A DNA stretch of 50,063 bases. It comes from Hydrogenophilales bacterium 16-61-112 (lineage in GTDB: Bacteria; Pseudomonadota; Gammaproteobacteria; Burkholderiales; Thiobacillaceae). Position numbers and translations under genes: made by a program. The stretch is taken from NCBI GenBank assembly GCA_002257045.1, contig NCHD01000057.1, positions 1 through 50,063 on the forward strand. Direction: 5' to 3'. Position 1 is the stretch's first letter. Each line of letters starts with the position of its first letter. The notes under the pieces are model-generated. The model was not told where the DNA came from and did not search any database. It was given only the letters and a program-made list of their open reading frames with translations. This document shows, in pieces, positions 33,631-41,977 of this stretch.

Positions 33631-34917
33631 TCAAAGTTGCGAACGCAACAACGCTGCGCCGTGCTCGGTCATTTTTTCGGTCCACGGACGGCGTTCCCAG
33701 CGCGCGTAGTCGTAGGCCTTCGCGTGCTGCAGATCGTCGTCAAAAATGGCGTTTTGCCGTTGCGCAAAGACACGGTCGTAGACGTTCAGGTTGGCCTCGT
33801 CGTTGAGGCGAAACGATCGGTTGTCGAAATTGGTCGAGCCGACCGACACCCATAAATCATCGACCACCATCAGCTTGCAGTGCAGCATCGTCGGCTGGTA
33901 TTCATAAATGCGCACCCCCGCTTTCAGCAGTTTGCCCCAGCGCGCGCGCGAAGCCTTGCGCACCAGTTCGGTATCGATGTCGGTTCCCGGTACCAGAACC
34001 TGGATGTCGACACCGCGTTTGGCAGCTTCCACCAGGGTTGCGATCGTCAGGTCGTCGGGCACGAAATACGCATTGGCGATGCGCAGCCTGTGCTGCGCGG
34101 CGTTGATCGCCAGCAGATACATCAGCCGCATGCTTTCGCTGCCTTCGTTGGGCGAGCTTTTGAACATTTGCGCCGCCTGGTCGCCGCGCGGGGCAAGGGC
34201 GGGAAAATAATCGCTGCCGTGCAGGACCACGCCGCTGGTTTTCATCCAGTTGTCCATGAACGCTGCCTGCATTTGCGCCACCACCGGGCCTTCTACGCGG
34301 TAATGCAGATCGCGCCAGTGGTCCGGGTTCTGCGCGTCGCCGGTCCACTGTTCGGCAATGCCGACGCCGCCGGTATAGCCGACCTTGCCATCGATCACGA
34401 GCAGCTTGCGGTGGGTGCGGTTGTTCATGCGCGCCAGGTTGTACCAGCGCAGCGGGTGGTATTGCTGGATCTTGACCCCGGAGGCTTTCATCTGGTCGAG
34501 GTATTTGGCCTCCATCTTGGCGCTGCCTACCCAGTCGAGCAGTACGTGAACGCGCACGCCGGACCGGGCGCGTTCGCTGAGCGCATCGGCAAACGTCTTG
34601 CCGATATCACCGGTCCAGTAAATGAAGGTCTCGAAAGTGATGGTTTTTTGCGCGCCGCGGATCGACCACAGCATGTCCGGAAAGATTTCATCGCCATTGA
34701 CCAGCGTCTCTACCTGATTGCCGGGCACCAGGGCCGGGCCGAGCAGGGCACCCATGGCACGCAGAAACTGAGGGTCATCGACGGCGTAGCGCTGCTCGAT
34801 GACGCGCTCTATTTTCTTTTCGCCAGTGGTGAAGTTCAGCGCGATCACCGTGACGGCAACAGCAACCGCCAGGGTCAGCAGGATAAGCAGGAGAGGCGGC
34901 ACGGAGGCGAGTCGCAA
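33631..34917 (-). CDS. Phospholipase D-type cardiolipin synthase
   Basis: 428 residues with an N-terminal transmembrane anchor (about 7-29) and two PLD catalytic repeats: HxKxxxxD as 'HRKLLVIDGKVGYTGG' (about 177) and 'HCKLMVVDDLWVSVGSTNFD' (about 345), each with the following GG/GS-N motif. It probably makes cardiolipin by transphosphatidylation at the inner membrane (ClsA/ClsB-like). Which Cls class it belongs to is uncertain, because only one anchor helix is visible. Confidence 0.92.
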   Translation of the reverse strand: MRLASVPPLLLILLTLAVAVAVTVIALNFTTGEKKIERVIEQRYAVDDPQFLRAMGALLGPALVPGNQVETLVNGDEIFPDMLWSIRGAQKTITFETFIYWTGDIGKTFADALSERARSGVRVHVLLDWVGSAKMEAKYLDQMKASGVKIQQYHPLRWYNLARMNNRTHRKLLVIDGKVGYTGGVGIAEQWTGDAQNPDHWRDLHYRVEGPVVAQMQAAFMDNWMKTSGVVLHGSDYFPALAPRGDQAAQMFKSSPNEGSESMRLMYLLAINAAQHRLRIANAYFVPDDLTIATLVEAAKRGVDIQVLVPGTDIDTELVRKASRARWGKLLKAGVRIYEYQPTMLHCKLMVVDDLWVSVGSTNFDNRSFRLNDEANLNVYDRVFAQRQNAIFDDDLQHAKAYDYARWERRPWTEKMTEHGAALLRSQL

Positions 34918-34972
34918 GGCTGGGCTATCCGTTACAGCGTGAGGCCAGGCGCCCGGGCGCAGAGGGTGGCGA

Positions 34973-35884
34973 TCATGGTCGACCGAGCCGGGGATCCGCA
35001 GGTCGCGGCTGGCTGGTCATGTATTTGGCCACGTCCCATGCCTGCTGGTCGCTCAGCGTATTGCCCTGGCCCAGCGGCATGTTGGCCTTGATGAATCCTG
35101 CAGCATTCTTGATTTGGGTCATCCCCGCACCGGCATTGAATGAGTGGGGGCCCCAAAGCGGCGGGAACGCGTAGCGCGTACCGACCCGTGTGCCCTGGCC
35201 GTCGGCGCCGTGACAGATGGCGCACTGGGTGTCGAATATCTGTTTACCGCGCACAAGATCGGGTTCTTGCTGCGGCGGCGGCAATTTGGGATAACCGCGT
35301 CCGGCCAGTTCGGTGCCGAGCGGGGCACCACTGGCAAGCCAGTAGCTGTAGCTCATCAAGGCGACGAATTCCTTGCTGCCGTAGGCGGGTGCGCGGCCGT
35401 TCATGCTAAAGCGGAAACAGCCTGCGAGCCGGTCTTCGTAGGTGTTGACCTTATGGTTTTTGTCGCGAAACATTGGAAACAGGCCATACGCCGCCCACAG
35501 CGGCGCTGAGTCGGGCTTCCTCCCAGCGTCGAGATGGCAGTTGACGCAATTGAGGCCATTGCCGACGTAGGCCTTGGCGTAGGTCTGGGTGTCGGTGAAG
35601 ATGGCCCGCCCGAGCCGGACGGTGCGGATGATTTCGGCTGCGGGGAGAGCCGAGTCGTTTGCCGGGGGCGACAGCTGCTGTTCGCTCGCCGGCAGGCGCT
35701 GTGTCGAGGCTGGCAACACGGACACAGCAGGGGACGGGCGTTCATGACGAAACACTGATTCGCTCAGAAGCCACATCAGTAACCCGATCGCCAGTGATGC
35801 GCCCACTGCTATCAGGATCCAGGACGGATGAAAACGCGAGGTGACTTTCTGGTTCGCCAGCCACTGGCGCAAGCGCGTGTTCAT
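34973..35884 (-). CDS. tsdA: TsdA-type dihaem thiosulfate dehydrogenase, membrane-anchored
   Basis: 303 residues. It oxidises two thiosulfate to tetrathionate (or the reverse) in the periplasm. Features: N-terminal helix (about 22-42) followed by a Pro/Ser-rich linker, haem 1 motif CVNCH, 'LWAAYGLFPMFRDKNHKVNTYEDR', then GCFRFSMNGR, whose Cys is the unusual His/Cys haem ligand of TsdA. 'SYSYWLASGAP', haem 2 motif CAICH, and 'FPPLWGPHSFNAGAGM' with the closing 'AWDVAKYMTSQPRPADPR' complete the match. The N-terminal helix lacks a clear cleavage site, so it may be a permanent anchor. Overlaps tsdB by four bases. Confidence 0.92.
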   Translation of the reverse strand: MNTRLRQWLANQKVTSRFHPSWILIAVGASLAIGLLMWLLSESVFRHERPSPAVSVLPASTQRLPASEQQLSPPANDSALPAAEIIRTVRLGRAIFTDTQTYAKAYVGNGLNCVNCHLDAGRKPDSAPLWAAYGLFPMFRDKNHKVNTYEDRLAGCFRFSMNGRAPAYGSKEFVALMSYSYWLASGAPLGTELAGRGYPKLPPPQQEPDLVRGKQIFDTQCAICHGADGQGTRVGTRYAFPPLWGPHSFNAGAGMTQIKNAAGFIKANMPLGQGNTLSDQQAWDVAKYMTSQPRPADPRLGRP

Positions 35885-36546
35885 CGTTCCTCCGGGCTCA
35901 GGGGTAAGGGATTGGCGAGGTAGGCGCTGACCGCGTCGATTTCTGCTGGACTCATCCGCAATGCAACGGATTTCATCAGGCCGTGCGGATCATTTGAGCG
36001 TGTCCCCGATTGCCATGCCTTTAGCTGGCTGCGGGTGTAGGCTGCAGGCTGTCCGCTCAATGCGGGGAAATGCGGCGCTATGCCCTCTCCGGCGGGGCCA
36101 TGGCAGGCGAAACAGGCCGGAATCTCCTTGTCCCAATTGCCCCGGATGGCCAGTTTCTGGCCGCGTGTCCAGGGTTCGGGTGCTGCGGCTGCGGGGTTTG
36201 CGGATGGCGCAGCCTGCCAGCCGGGCAACTTGCCGTAGTAGGCCGCAACGGCCCGGATCTGACTGTCGTCCAGAGCGCTCGCGATGGCTTGCATCTGCGG
36301 ACTGACACGCTGCCCGCCCGCAAAAGCACGCAGCTGTTTCTCCAGATACGCAGTCGATTGTCCGGCCAGCCGCGGAAATCCTGTTGCCGCCAGGCCCTCG
36401 CCGCGTGCTCCGTGGCAGCTCAAGCAGGCCGGAACGCCCGGCGCGCCTTGCTGCGCGAGCGCGGCACCCGTCACCTCGGCATGCGCCTGTTGCATCGGCA
36501 TGGCCATACTCAAGGTCATGATCAAGCGCGTCAGTTTCACTTTCAT
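35881..36546 (-). CDS. tsdB: TsdB/c4-type dihaem cytochrome c
   Basis: 221 residues: signal peptide (about 1-23, ending 'QQAHA'), two class I cytochrome domains with haem motifs CLSCH and CFACH. Each carries a c4-type 'GARGEGLAATGFPRLAGQ' / 'GPAGEGIAPHFPALSGQ' block and distal Met regions. TsdB is the electron acceptor for TsdA in many bacteria, and the four-base ATGA overlap with tsdA supports that here. The Met at 36546 (with AGAAAGG upstream) is chosen; a much longer reading to 36822 lacks a signal peptide and is rejected. Confidence 0.9.
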   Translation of the reverse strand: MKVKLTRLIMTLSMAMPMQQAHAEVTGAALAQQGAPGVPACLSCHGARGEGLAATGFPRLAGQSTAYLEKQLRAFAGGQRVSPQMQAIASALDDSQIRAVAAYYGKLPGWQAAPSANPAAAAPEPWTRGQKLAIRGNWDKEIPACFACHGPAGEGIAPHFPALSGQPAAYTRSQLKAWQSGTRSNDPHGLMKSVALRMSPAEIDAVSAYLANPLPLSPEER

Positions 36547-36706
36547 GCCTTTCTGCGTTTCATTTCGAAGCCGGGAAACCTGTCGCGACAGGAGTCCAGT
36601 CGCGAGGCTGCGTGCAGGCCCTTGGCCTGACTCGACAGCTCGCTGCGGGCCGAACCTGGCAGATGGCGCTCGCTGTGGATCACTGTGCAGGCTTGCATGC
36701 GGAGGG

Positions 36707-37339
36707 TTATCCCGTCCGCCCAAGCGTTGCAAGAGGATCAAAATCGATCCAGTCGCCATTACGCAGGTCGCCCTCGGATTGCTCGACCTGATACGCATAG
36801 CGCCCCAGTAGGATTTCTGCATCGGCCTGTTGTTCTGCCGTGGCGACGGCGACCGCGAGCATCACGCCGGGTTGTCGCGCAGCGACTTCGTTGGCGTTGG
36901 AGGGGGGAGCGATTTCCGCATCCCGCTCGATGGCGGACTCGGGGGGCGGCAGGTTGTTTGCGTTGCGGGCAGCGATCTCGGCGGGTGCCTCTTCGGATTG
37001 CTTCATTCCGCCCAGCGCACCCACCAGCGATCCGGTATAGGCGCCTACCGCCGCACCCAGCAGCGGCCCGGCTGGCCCCAGCACCGGAAGCGTGGCCAGC
37101 CCGATCAGTCCGCCAATCCCAACGCCGCCTGCCGCACTGGCAACCGCATGGGAACCGGCATGATGCGTACCCGCAGACTCATCCTCGTCGCCGCCCAGCG
37201 GATGGAGGTCGTGTTGGCCTTGCGGGTTGATATAGAACAGGCTCATTTCGTCCGCTGGAAAGCCCGCTTGCTGCAATGCATGCGCCGCCGTTTCGCCCTG
37301 GTCATAGCGCTCAAATCGTCCCACTATCAGGGTTTTCAT
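36707..37339 (-). CDS. Glycine-zipper stress protein, 17M-like
   Basis: 210 residues. The N-terminal domain 'KTLIVGRFERYDQGETAAHALQQAGF' resembles GS17M-type stress proteins. A Gly-rich hydrophobic segment follows (about 85-130; 'GGVGIGGLIGLATLPVLGP'), then a Glu/Pro/Ala linker and a C-terminal ferredoxin-like part 'GVMLAVAVATAEQQADAEILL'. Same plan as the protein at 22998-23552 but longer. The start follows AAGGAGG at ideal spacing. First described gene downstream of the YqjK-like gene, 16 bp away. Confidence 0.85.
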   Translation of the reverse strand: MKTLIVGRFERYDQGETAAHALQQAGFPADEMSLFYINPQGQHDLHPLGGDEDESAGTHHAGSHAVASAAGGVGIGGLIGLATLPVLGPAGPLLGAAVGAYTGSLVGALGGMKQSEEAPAEIAARNANNLPPPESAIERDAEIAPPSNANEVAARQPGVMLAVAVATAEQQADAEILLGRYAYQVEQSEGDLRNGDWIDFDPLATLGRTG

Positions 37340-37355
37340 CGTGTCCTCCTTGAGT

Positions 37356-37772
37356 TCAAGACTTGCGTGTTGACGACTGTGCGTTGCGGGCCGCATCGAG
37401 CAACCAGTTCAGCGCGTGTCCACCTGAATACAGTGAAGAATTGAGCGCCTTGCGCATCACCAGCCCCGCCAGCAGCGACCCGGTTAAACCCCGCCACGGC
37501 TTCCAGCGAACCAGCAAGGCGCCAGCCAGGGCCGCTCCGCCCAAACCGGCGTAGGGGTGCTGGCGTACCCACTGACGCACCAGCGGTGCCGCGATGCCGC
37601 CTATATCGCCCAGCATGCCGTCACGCGGTCGGGCTTCCGGGCGATCAAGCCGCTGCCGCAACCTGGCGCGACTGCGTTCGAGCCGGGCTTCCGCATCGAG
37701 CGGAATGGCGGCATCCGGATCAAATTCGCCTGCTTCGGGTGCCCCCGTGGGGTCGGTGGTGTCTGTGTTCAT
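37356..37772 (-). CDS. YqjK-like small membrane-associated protein
   Basis: 138 residues. The first 60 are charged ('LERSRARLRQRLDRPEARPR'); the C-terminal half is hydrophobic and helical ('HPYAGLGGAALAGALLVRW', 'GLTGSLLAGLVMRKAL'). No firm family assignment, but position after YqjD- and YqjE-like genes suggests the third member of a yqjDEK-like set. Its start overlaps the end of the YqjE-like gene by four bases (37769-37772), so translation is coupled. Confidence 0.78.
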   Translation of the reverse strand: MNTDTTDPTGAPEAGEFDPDAAIPLDAEARLERSRARLRQRLDRPEARPRDGMLGDIGGIAAPLVRQWVRQHPYAGLGGAALAGALLVRWKPWRGLTGSLLAGLVMRKALNSSLYSGGHALNWLLDAARNAQSSTRKS

Positions 37773-38167
37773 GGTTCGGCATGCCTGACGGCAGGCTCCT
37801 GTAACTCGTGGCCAAATAATTTGATGTCTTCGCACAGCTGGGTGCGGACACGCGCAAACGAGGGATGGGTCGGTGGGGCCTGAGCCAATTTCAGGGCCGC
37901 AACCAGCGTGATGAGCAGCGGCACGCCCGGAACCGCCCACAGCAACCAGTGCTGCACGCCGGTCACGGCAAACAGCATCAGCCCGACCCCGGCCAGCGCA
38001 ATGCCAAGCAGGCCACTGGCCGCCAGCACCAGCATCCAGCCGATATGCTGTTTCAGGCGGGTCGGCCAGCCGCTTGCATCCTGCCGGATGACGGCGACAT
38101 ACCCTGCGGCATGGCCGAGCAGCAGCCCCGGTTCACTGATGAGAAGACGAATCAGCGGCGACAGCAT
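37769..38167 (-). CDS. YqjE-like phage-holin-family membrane protein
   Basis: 132 residues with two transmembrane helices ('IGWMLVLAASGLLGIALAGVGLMLF' and 'HWLLWAVPGVPLLITLVAAL') and a soluble tail 'FARVRTQLCEDIKLFGHEL'. This is the layout of the YqjE/DUF1469 holin-superfamily-III proteins that sit beside YqjD. They are stress-induced inner-membrane proteins of unclear function. The Met at 38167 was chosen; a much longer reading into the YqjD gene is a shadow. Confidence 0.85.
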   Translation of the reverse strand: MLSPLIRLLISEPGLLLGHAAGYVAVIRQDASGWPTRLKQHIGWMLVLAASGLLGIALAGVGLMLFAVTGVQHWLLWAVPGVPLLITLVAALKLAQAPPTHPSFARVRTQLCEDIKLFGHELQEPAVRHAEP

Positions 38168-38199
38168 CAATCTGCTCCCGTGGCTTGGCGGCGCGTCAT

Positions 38200-38508
38200 T
38201 CAATGATGGCCGTGGCGATTGCTCAAGGCCGCGGCGAGCAGGGCAATTGCGGCGCCGGCTGCTGCGGCCATCAGCAAGGATTTGAGCGGTTGGTCCTGCA
38301 CATAGTGTGCCGCCTGATCCGTGGTGTGGGATATCGCTTCGCGTGCCCGGGTTGCCCCCTGGCGCAATGCCTGGCTGCTGCGCGCCATCATGTCTTCGGC
38401 ACTGGCGCGTATTTCGTCGGCTGACTGCCTGGCGTTGTCGACGGTCGCGCTGTTCTGGATATCGTTGGCAAGGGTCTGGACGGGTTTGGTAAAAGCGGTG
38501 GTTTCCAT
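38200..38508 (-). CDS. yqjD: YqjD/ElaB-family (DUF883) ribosome-associated membrane protein
   Basis: 102 residues: a long amphipathic helix (about 10-75, 'DEIRASAEDMMARSSQALRQGA'), then one C-terminal transmembrane helix (about 78-96) ending in a His-rich tail. DUF883 proteins such as E. coli YqjD and ElaB are stationary-phase, inner-membrane-anchored and bind ribosomes. The start follows AGGAGA at good spacing. First gene of the minus-strand yqjD-yqjE-yqjK-like set. The 328-bp gap up to 38836 holds two regulatory-looking elements but no supported gene. Confidence 0.92.
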   Translation of the reverse strand: METTAFTKPVQTLANDIQNSATVDNARQSADEIRASAEDMMARSSQALRQGATRAREAISHTTDQAAHYVQDQPLKSLLMAAAAGAAIALLAAALSNRHGHH

Positions 38509-38534
38509 CGGTTTCTCCTGAGTTTGAAAAGTCG

Positions 38535-38556
38535 TGCAAGCCTAGCGGGGCTTGCA
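38535..38556 (-). promoter_or_regulatory. Hairpin TGCAAGCC/GGCTTGCA in the yqjD leader
   Basis: Perfect 8-bp arms (38535-38542, 38549-38556) with a 6-base loop, 27 bp before the yqjD start. No T-tract follows on either strand. Probably a leader stem or operator. Confidence 0.45.
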
Positions 38557-38637
38557 TGGATTCCATCGTATCGACCGTAGTAGTCGGCGCCTATGAGAGA
38601 ACGCCATGCGCAGGTGTACGCCGATACACTGCCCGCG

Positions 38638-38655
38638 TGTAGGCGTCCTCCGACA
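38638..38655. promoter_or_regulatory. Candidate 18-bp dyad operator (site 4)
   Basis: TGTAGGCGTCCTCCGACA lies between the divergent yqjD set and the first DUF1328 gene, and closely matches site 1 at 8657. It is flanked on its left by a hairpin-like stretch with ACGCC...GGCGT and ACAC...GTGT arms (about 38617-38646). Confidence 0.42.
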
Positions 38656-38836
38656 CCGGTCCGCTGGCACGGGGCGTCAGATATGTCTTACAGCACGACA
38701 AGGCCTCGGCCCGGATTGTTCGTGACGCTGTCCGACGGACACAGCCGGGGGGGGCAAGCATGATGACGGTGCGCCCGGAATTTTTGCGTGCGGCGTCCTC
38801 ACCTGTTTTCTGTATTCACTGTCGGGAGTCACTATC

Positions 38837-39010
38837 ATGCTCAAATGGGCCTTGATCTTTTTCGTTATATCGCTGGTCGCTGCACTGTTCGGTTTTGGAG
38901 GCATCGCGTCGGGCGCAGCGGCCATCGCCAAAGTCCTTTTCTATATCGCCATCGCCCTGTTCGCGGTGTTTCTTGTGATGGGTTTGCTGGCTGTCAAGGC
39001 GATTAAGTAG
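38837..39010 (+). CDS. DUF1328 (YtjA-like) membrane peptide
   Basis: 57 residues with two hydrophobic helices and the family sequence '[20 protein letters not shown]', '[16 protein letters not shown]'. DUF1328 peptides are small inner-membrane stress proteins of unknown function. It is followed by a second copy at 39175. A GGGAG site precedes the start. Confidence 0.94.
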   Translation: MLKWALIFFVISLVAALFGFGGIASGAAAIAKVLFYIAIALFAVFLVMGLLAVKAIK

Positions 39011-39039
39011 CGCAGGTCTGATCACTGCGACGCGCTGCC

Positions 39040-39057
39040 TGTCGGTCTTGTCTGACA
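39040..39057. promoter_or_regulatory. Candidate 18-bp dyad operator (site 5), inside a 7-bp hairpin
   Basis: TGTCGGTCTTGTCTGACA between the two DUF1328 genes. The wider stretch forms GCCTGTC (39037-39043) and GACAGGC (39054-39060) arms. It could be an operator for the second copy or a factor-dependent terminator of the first. Confidence 0.45.
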
Positions 39058-39174
39058 GGCACCTAGGCAACGACTGATAGACAGGATGGCTCGCGGGTCT
39101 AAGCTCGGGGCGTAGCCACTTGGGACCATGAAGCCGATCGTCGGATTCATGTCCATCATTCAAGGAGAAACACC

Positions 39175-39339
39175 ATGTTGCAGTACGCCATCGTATTTTT
39201 TGTCATCGCGCTGATTGCCGCGGTTCTCGGCTTTACGGGGCTGGCAGCGGGCGCGGCTGGCATCGCCAAAGTGCTCTTTGTGGTTTTTCTGGTGATGGCT
39301 ATCGTCACGTTTGTCGTCAACCTGACTCGCGGGCGCTGA
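39175..39339 (+). CDS. DUF1328 membrane peptide, second copy
   Basis: 54 residues, '[20 protein letters not shown]' and '[20 protein letters not shown]'. Similar to the copy at 38837 but clearly diverged, so an old duplication. A strong AAGGAGA site precedes the start. It ends 52 bp before a response-regulator gene and may be co-transcribed with it. Confidence 0.95.
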   Translation: MLQYAIVFFVIALIAAVLGFTGLAAGAAGIAKVLFVVFLVMAIVTFVVNLTRGR

Positions 39340-39391
39340 ACGTGAGCGCGTACCCGCTGATTCACCGCGGCCAGACTGCGAAAGACGCAGC

Positions 39392-40027
39392 ATGATTCAG
39401 GTTGCCATCGTCGACGATCACCAGATTGTGCGGACCGGGTTTCGCGAGTTGCTGAGCGAGGACGCATCGATCCAGATCAGTTTTGAATCGGCAAATGGCG
39501 AAGATGCGCTGGCGCAATTACGCAGCCAGCCCTGCGATGTGTTGTTGCTCGATATTTCCTTGCCGGGAAAGAGCGGGGTGGATGTGCTGCGCTCGGTACG
39601 TCAGCGCTACCCCGATCTCAAGGTGCTGATCCTCACCGGTTTTCCGGAGGAAAGCTATGCGCTGGCGATGATTCGCAACGGCGCCAATGGCTATCTGTGC
39701 AAGGACTGCGAAGCAGATGAATTGCTGCGTGCAATCCGCATCGTCTCGCAGGGCCGCCGGTATGTCTCCGAGCGCACTGCGGAGCTGCTGGCCGACGAGA
39801 TGAGCGGCGAGCGCAGCGTTGTCTTGCACGAGGGGTTGTCTGATCGTGAACTGCAGGTTTTTTTGCGGCTGGCGCGCGGTGAATCGGTTTCGGATATCGC
39901 GCGCGAGCTCAATCTGAGCGTCAAGACCATCAGCACGTATCGTTCCCGGCTCACCGAAAAGCTCAATGTCGCGAGCAATGCCGAGCTGGCCACCTATGCC
40001 ATGCGTCATGGCCTTATCACTGAGTAA
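39392..40027 (+). CDS. NarL/LuxR-type response regulator
   Basis: 211 residues. Receiver domain (about 2-118) with acidic pocket Asp-Asp in 'VDDHQI', phospho-acceptor Asp in 'LLLDISLPG', and conserved Thr/Lys in 'ILTGF' and 'LCKDC'. LuxR/GerE HTH (about 145-205, 'LSDRELQVFLRLARGESVSDIARELNLSVKTISTYRSRL'). Its partner is probably the NarX-type kinase at 40501-41907, since that kinase class pairs with NarL-type regulators; a separate CheY-like gene lies between them. Confidence 0.95.
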   Translation: MIQVAIVDDHQIVRTGFRELLSEDASIQISFESANGEDALAQLRSQPCDVLLLDISLPGKSGVDVLRSVRQRYPDLKVLILTGFPEESYALAMIRNGANGYLCKDCEADELLRAIRIVSQGRRYVSERTAELLADEMSGERSVVLHEGLSDRELQVFLRLARGESVSDIARELNLSVKTISTYRSRLTEKLNVASNAELATYAMRHGLITE

Positions 40028-40076
40028 TCCTGTTTACCCTGAGGGGGAGGCAGCCCGGATCCCGATTTTACGTGCC

Positions 40077-40463
40077 ATGTTCAAAGTCCTGCTGATTGAA
40101 GACTCGTTGCTGCTACAGGATCTGGTGGGAGGTATTCTAGGGGAAGTCGATGGCATCGATTACCGGGGCTGCGTCGACAGTGAAGCGGATGCCTTGTTGC
40201 ACATGGAGGAGTTTCAGGTCGAACTGGTCATCATTGATATTGAACTCAGGCAAGGCAGCGGCATTGGTGTGCTGGCGGCATTGCAGGCTGAACCTGAACG
40301 CTATGGTTCACCCCTCAAGGTGGTGCTGACCAACTATGCCCATGCCAGCATGCGGCAGCGTTGCATCCGTCTGGGCTGCGATGCGTTTTATGACAAGTCG
40401 CTCAATATGGGCGAACTGGTGGAATACATTGAGCAGGCTGCAGCTGCGCGTCTGGAGTCCTGA
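40077..40463 (+). CDS. Single-domain response regulator (CheY-like)
   Basis: 128 residues, a receiver domain only: 'LLIEDSLLLQDLV' with Glu-Asp pocket, phospho-acceptor Asp in 'LVIIDIELRQGSG', Thr in 'VLTNYA' and Lys in 'FYDKSLNMGEL'. No output domain. It may relay or buffer phosphoryl groups between the kinase and the NarL-type regulator. The start at 40077 follows the regulator gene by 49 bp; GAGGGGGAGG lies further upstream than ideal. Confidence 0.9.
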   Translation: MFKVLLIEDSLLLQDLVGGILGEVDGIDYRGCVDSEADALLHMEEFQVELVIIDIELRQGSGIGVLAALQAEPERYGSPLKVVLTNYAHASMRQRCIRLGCDAFYDKSLNMGELVEYIEQAAAARLES

Positions 40464-40500
40464 GCGTAGCTTGAACAGCCAGGCCGGATAGCGTGTGCGG

Positions 40501-41907
40501 TCAGGCGGCAGGGGCAGGTAATACTAGGGGGACCTGCACGTGCAGGGTCGTACCGGCTGCCGAGGACTGAATGGTCAGCATGCCGCCATGGGCGAGCACA
40601 CGCTGTTTGATTCCGGCCAGTCCCTGACGCCCCAGCTTGAGTTGCGCGGTATCGAACCCCACCCCATCGTCCGCGATCGTCAGATCGATGATGCCAGCTT
40701 GAATCTGCAATGTGATGTCTACCCGTTTCGCCTGCGCATATTTGCGGATGTTGGTCAGCGCTTCCTGCACAATCCGGAACATGCTCAGCGCGACATTTTC
40801 GGCAAACGGGGTTTCATCGTCAGGAAGGTCGAGGTTCAGGATGAGTTCGTCGCCTTGGTTGAACTCGCCTGCCAGCACCCGTAATGCCTCGATCAGTCCG
40901 AGATCAAACAGCAAGGCGGGGCGCAGGTCATTGGTGATGCGGCGTTTGAGTGCAATTCCGCTGGCAAGCGACTGACGCAGACGCGCCAGCCGGTGCGCCA
41001 CCAGCGCCCGGGTTTCCTCCGGCAGTTTGCGCTCGATCCAGTCGGAATCGAGCTTGGCGGCCGTCAACAATGCGCCGAGTTCGTCGTGCAGCTCGCGTGC
41101 CAGATGCAGTTTTTCCGTCTCGCGAACTTCGGTCAGATAACTGGCAAGCGTCGTCAATTCCGCGGTACGGTCCCTCACCATTCGTTCGAGATGGTCTTTT
41201 TCGGCAACCAGCATCTGGTTGATTTTTTGGCGCAAGGTGTATTGCTTCTGGTTTTCGGTGATGGCCAGCAGCAGCAGCACCAGCGCGGCGACAGCAAGCA
41301 CTACGGTGACAATCTGGGTTTGGCGGAAACTGGTCACCGATTGCCGGACGTCGAGCATGTGCCGCATCGTCAGAGTGCGCTTGACGGCCTGATGTTCTGC
41401 TGCATAGCGCGCCATGATCCGGGAGCTTTGCAACACGGAATGCTTTTCCCGTGTCTCGCCGCGCGTCGCTCTTCTGATCTGGATTTCCATGTGTGCAACC
41501 GATTCAAGCGCTGTTTTGACAAGATGGTCGATGGCGATTTCGTCCTTGATATCCGCGCTGATGGCTTTGATGTCTTCATGAATCACACGGACTGTTTTGT
41601 TGAAGCGGTCGAGGTATTCAAGATCGCGGGTGATCGCATACCCGCGCGAAATCGATTGTGCCTGCGCCATGTGCAGTCGCAACTGATCGACATGGTCTGT
41701 GTGCAGGTTGGTTAGCGCCACGCGCGACAGAGCCTCCAGGCCGGCACTGGCCTGCATGTAGCTGGCTACCAGGGTCGCGATCAGGATGGCAATGCCGAAC
41801 GCGAGCGTCAGGTGCAGTCTTCGCCGCACGGGGTCACGCGCAAGCGTCTCGCCGCTTGCGGAGGAGGCTTGTTCGAACGGTAATTCAATTTCATGCTGAG
41901 CTGACAT
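40501..41907 (-). CDS. NarX-type sensor histidine kinase
   Basis: 468 residues. An N-terminal transmembrane helix (about 30-50), a periplasmic helical sensor of CHASE3-like appearance (about 50-195), a second helix (about 200-222), a coiled coil (about 225-270), a HisKA_3 dimerisation domain with the phospho-acceptor in 'ARELHDELGALLTAAKLD', and a HATPase domain ('VQEALTNIRKYAQA', 'IADDGVGFDTAQL', 'RQGLAGIKQRV'). GTG 41916 is an alternative start. Convergent with its likely partner regulators. The input signal is unknown. Confidence 0.93.
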   Translation of the reverse strand: MSAQHEIELPFEQASSASGETLARDPVRRRLHLTLAFGIAILIATLVASYMQASAGLEALSRVALTNLHTDHVDQLRLHMAQAQSISRGYAITRDLEYLDRFNKTVRVIHEDIKAISADIKDEIAIDHLVKTALESVAHMEIQIRRATRGETREKHSVLQSSRIMARYAAEHQAVKRTLTMRHMLDVRQSVTSFRQTQIVTVVLAVAALVLLLLAITENQKQYTLRQKINQMLVAEKDHLERMVRDRTAELTTLASYLTEVRETEKLHLARELHDELGALLTAAKLDSDWIERKLPEETRALVAHRLARLRQSLASGIALKRRITNDLRPALLFDLGLIEALRVLAGEFNQGDELILNLDLPDDETPFAENVALSMFRIVQEALTNIRKYAQAKRVDITLQIQAGIIDLTIADDGVGFDTAQLKLGRQGLAGIKQRVLAHGGMLTIQSSAAGTTLHVQVPLVLPAPAA

Positions 41908-41977
41908 GGCAATCACGGGCGGGTGGCGGTGGGTAACCGCGCAGGGCGGTTCGGGAGCAGGAATTGTCCGACAAGGC

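Noticed and set aside
37769-38566. 265-codon reading of the YqjE-like gene extending into yqjD
   Set aside because: The first 130 residues are a polar shadow of yqjD; the Met at 38167 gives the normal family length and topology.
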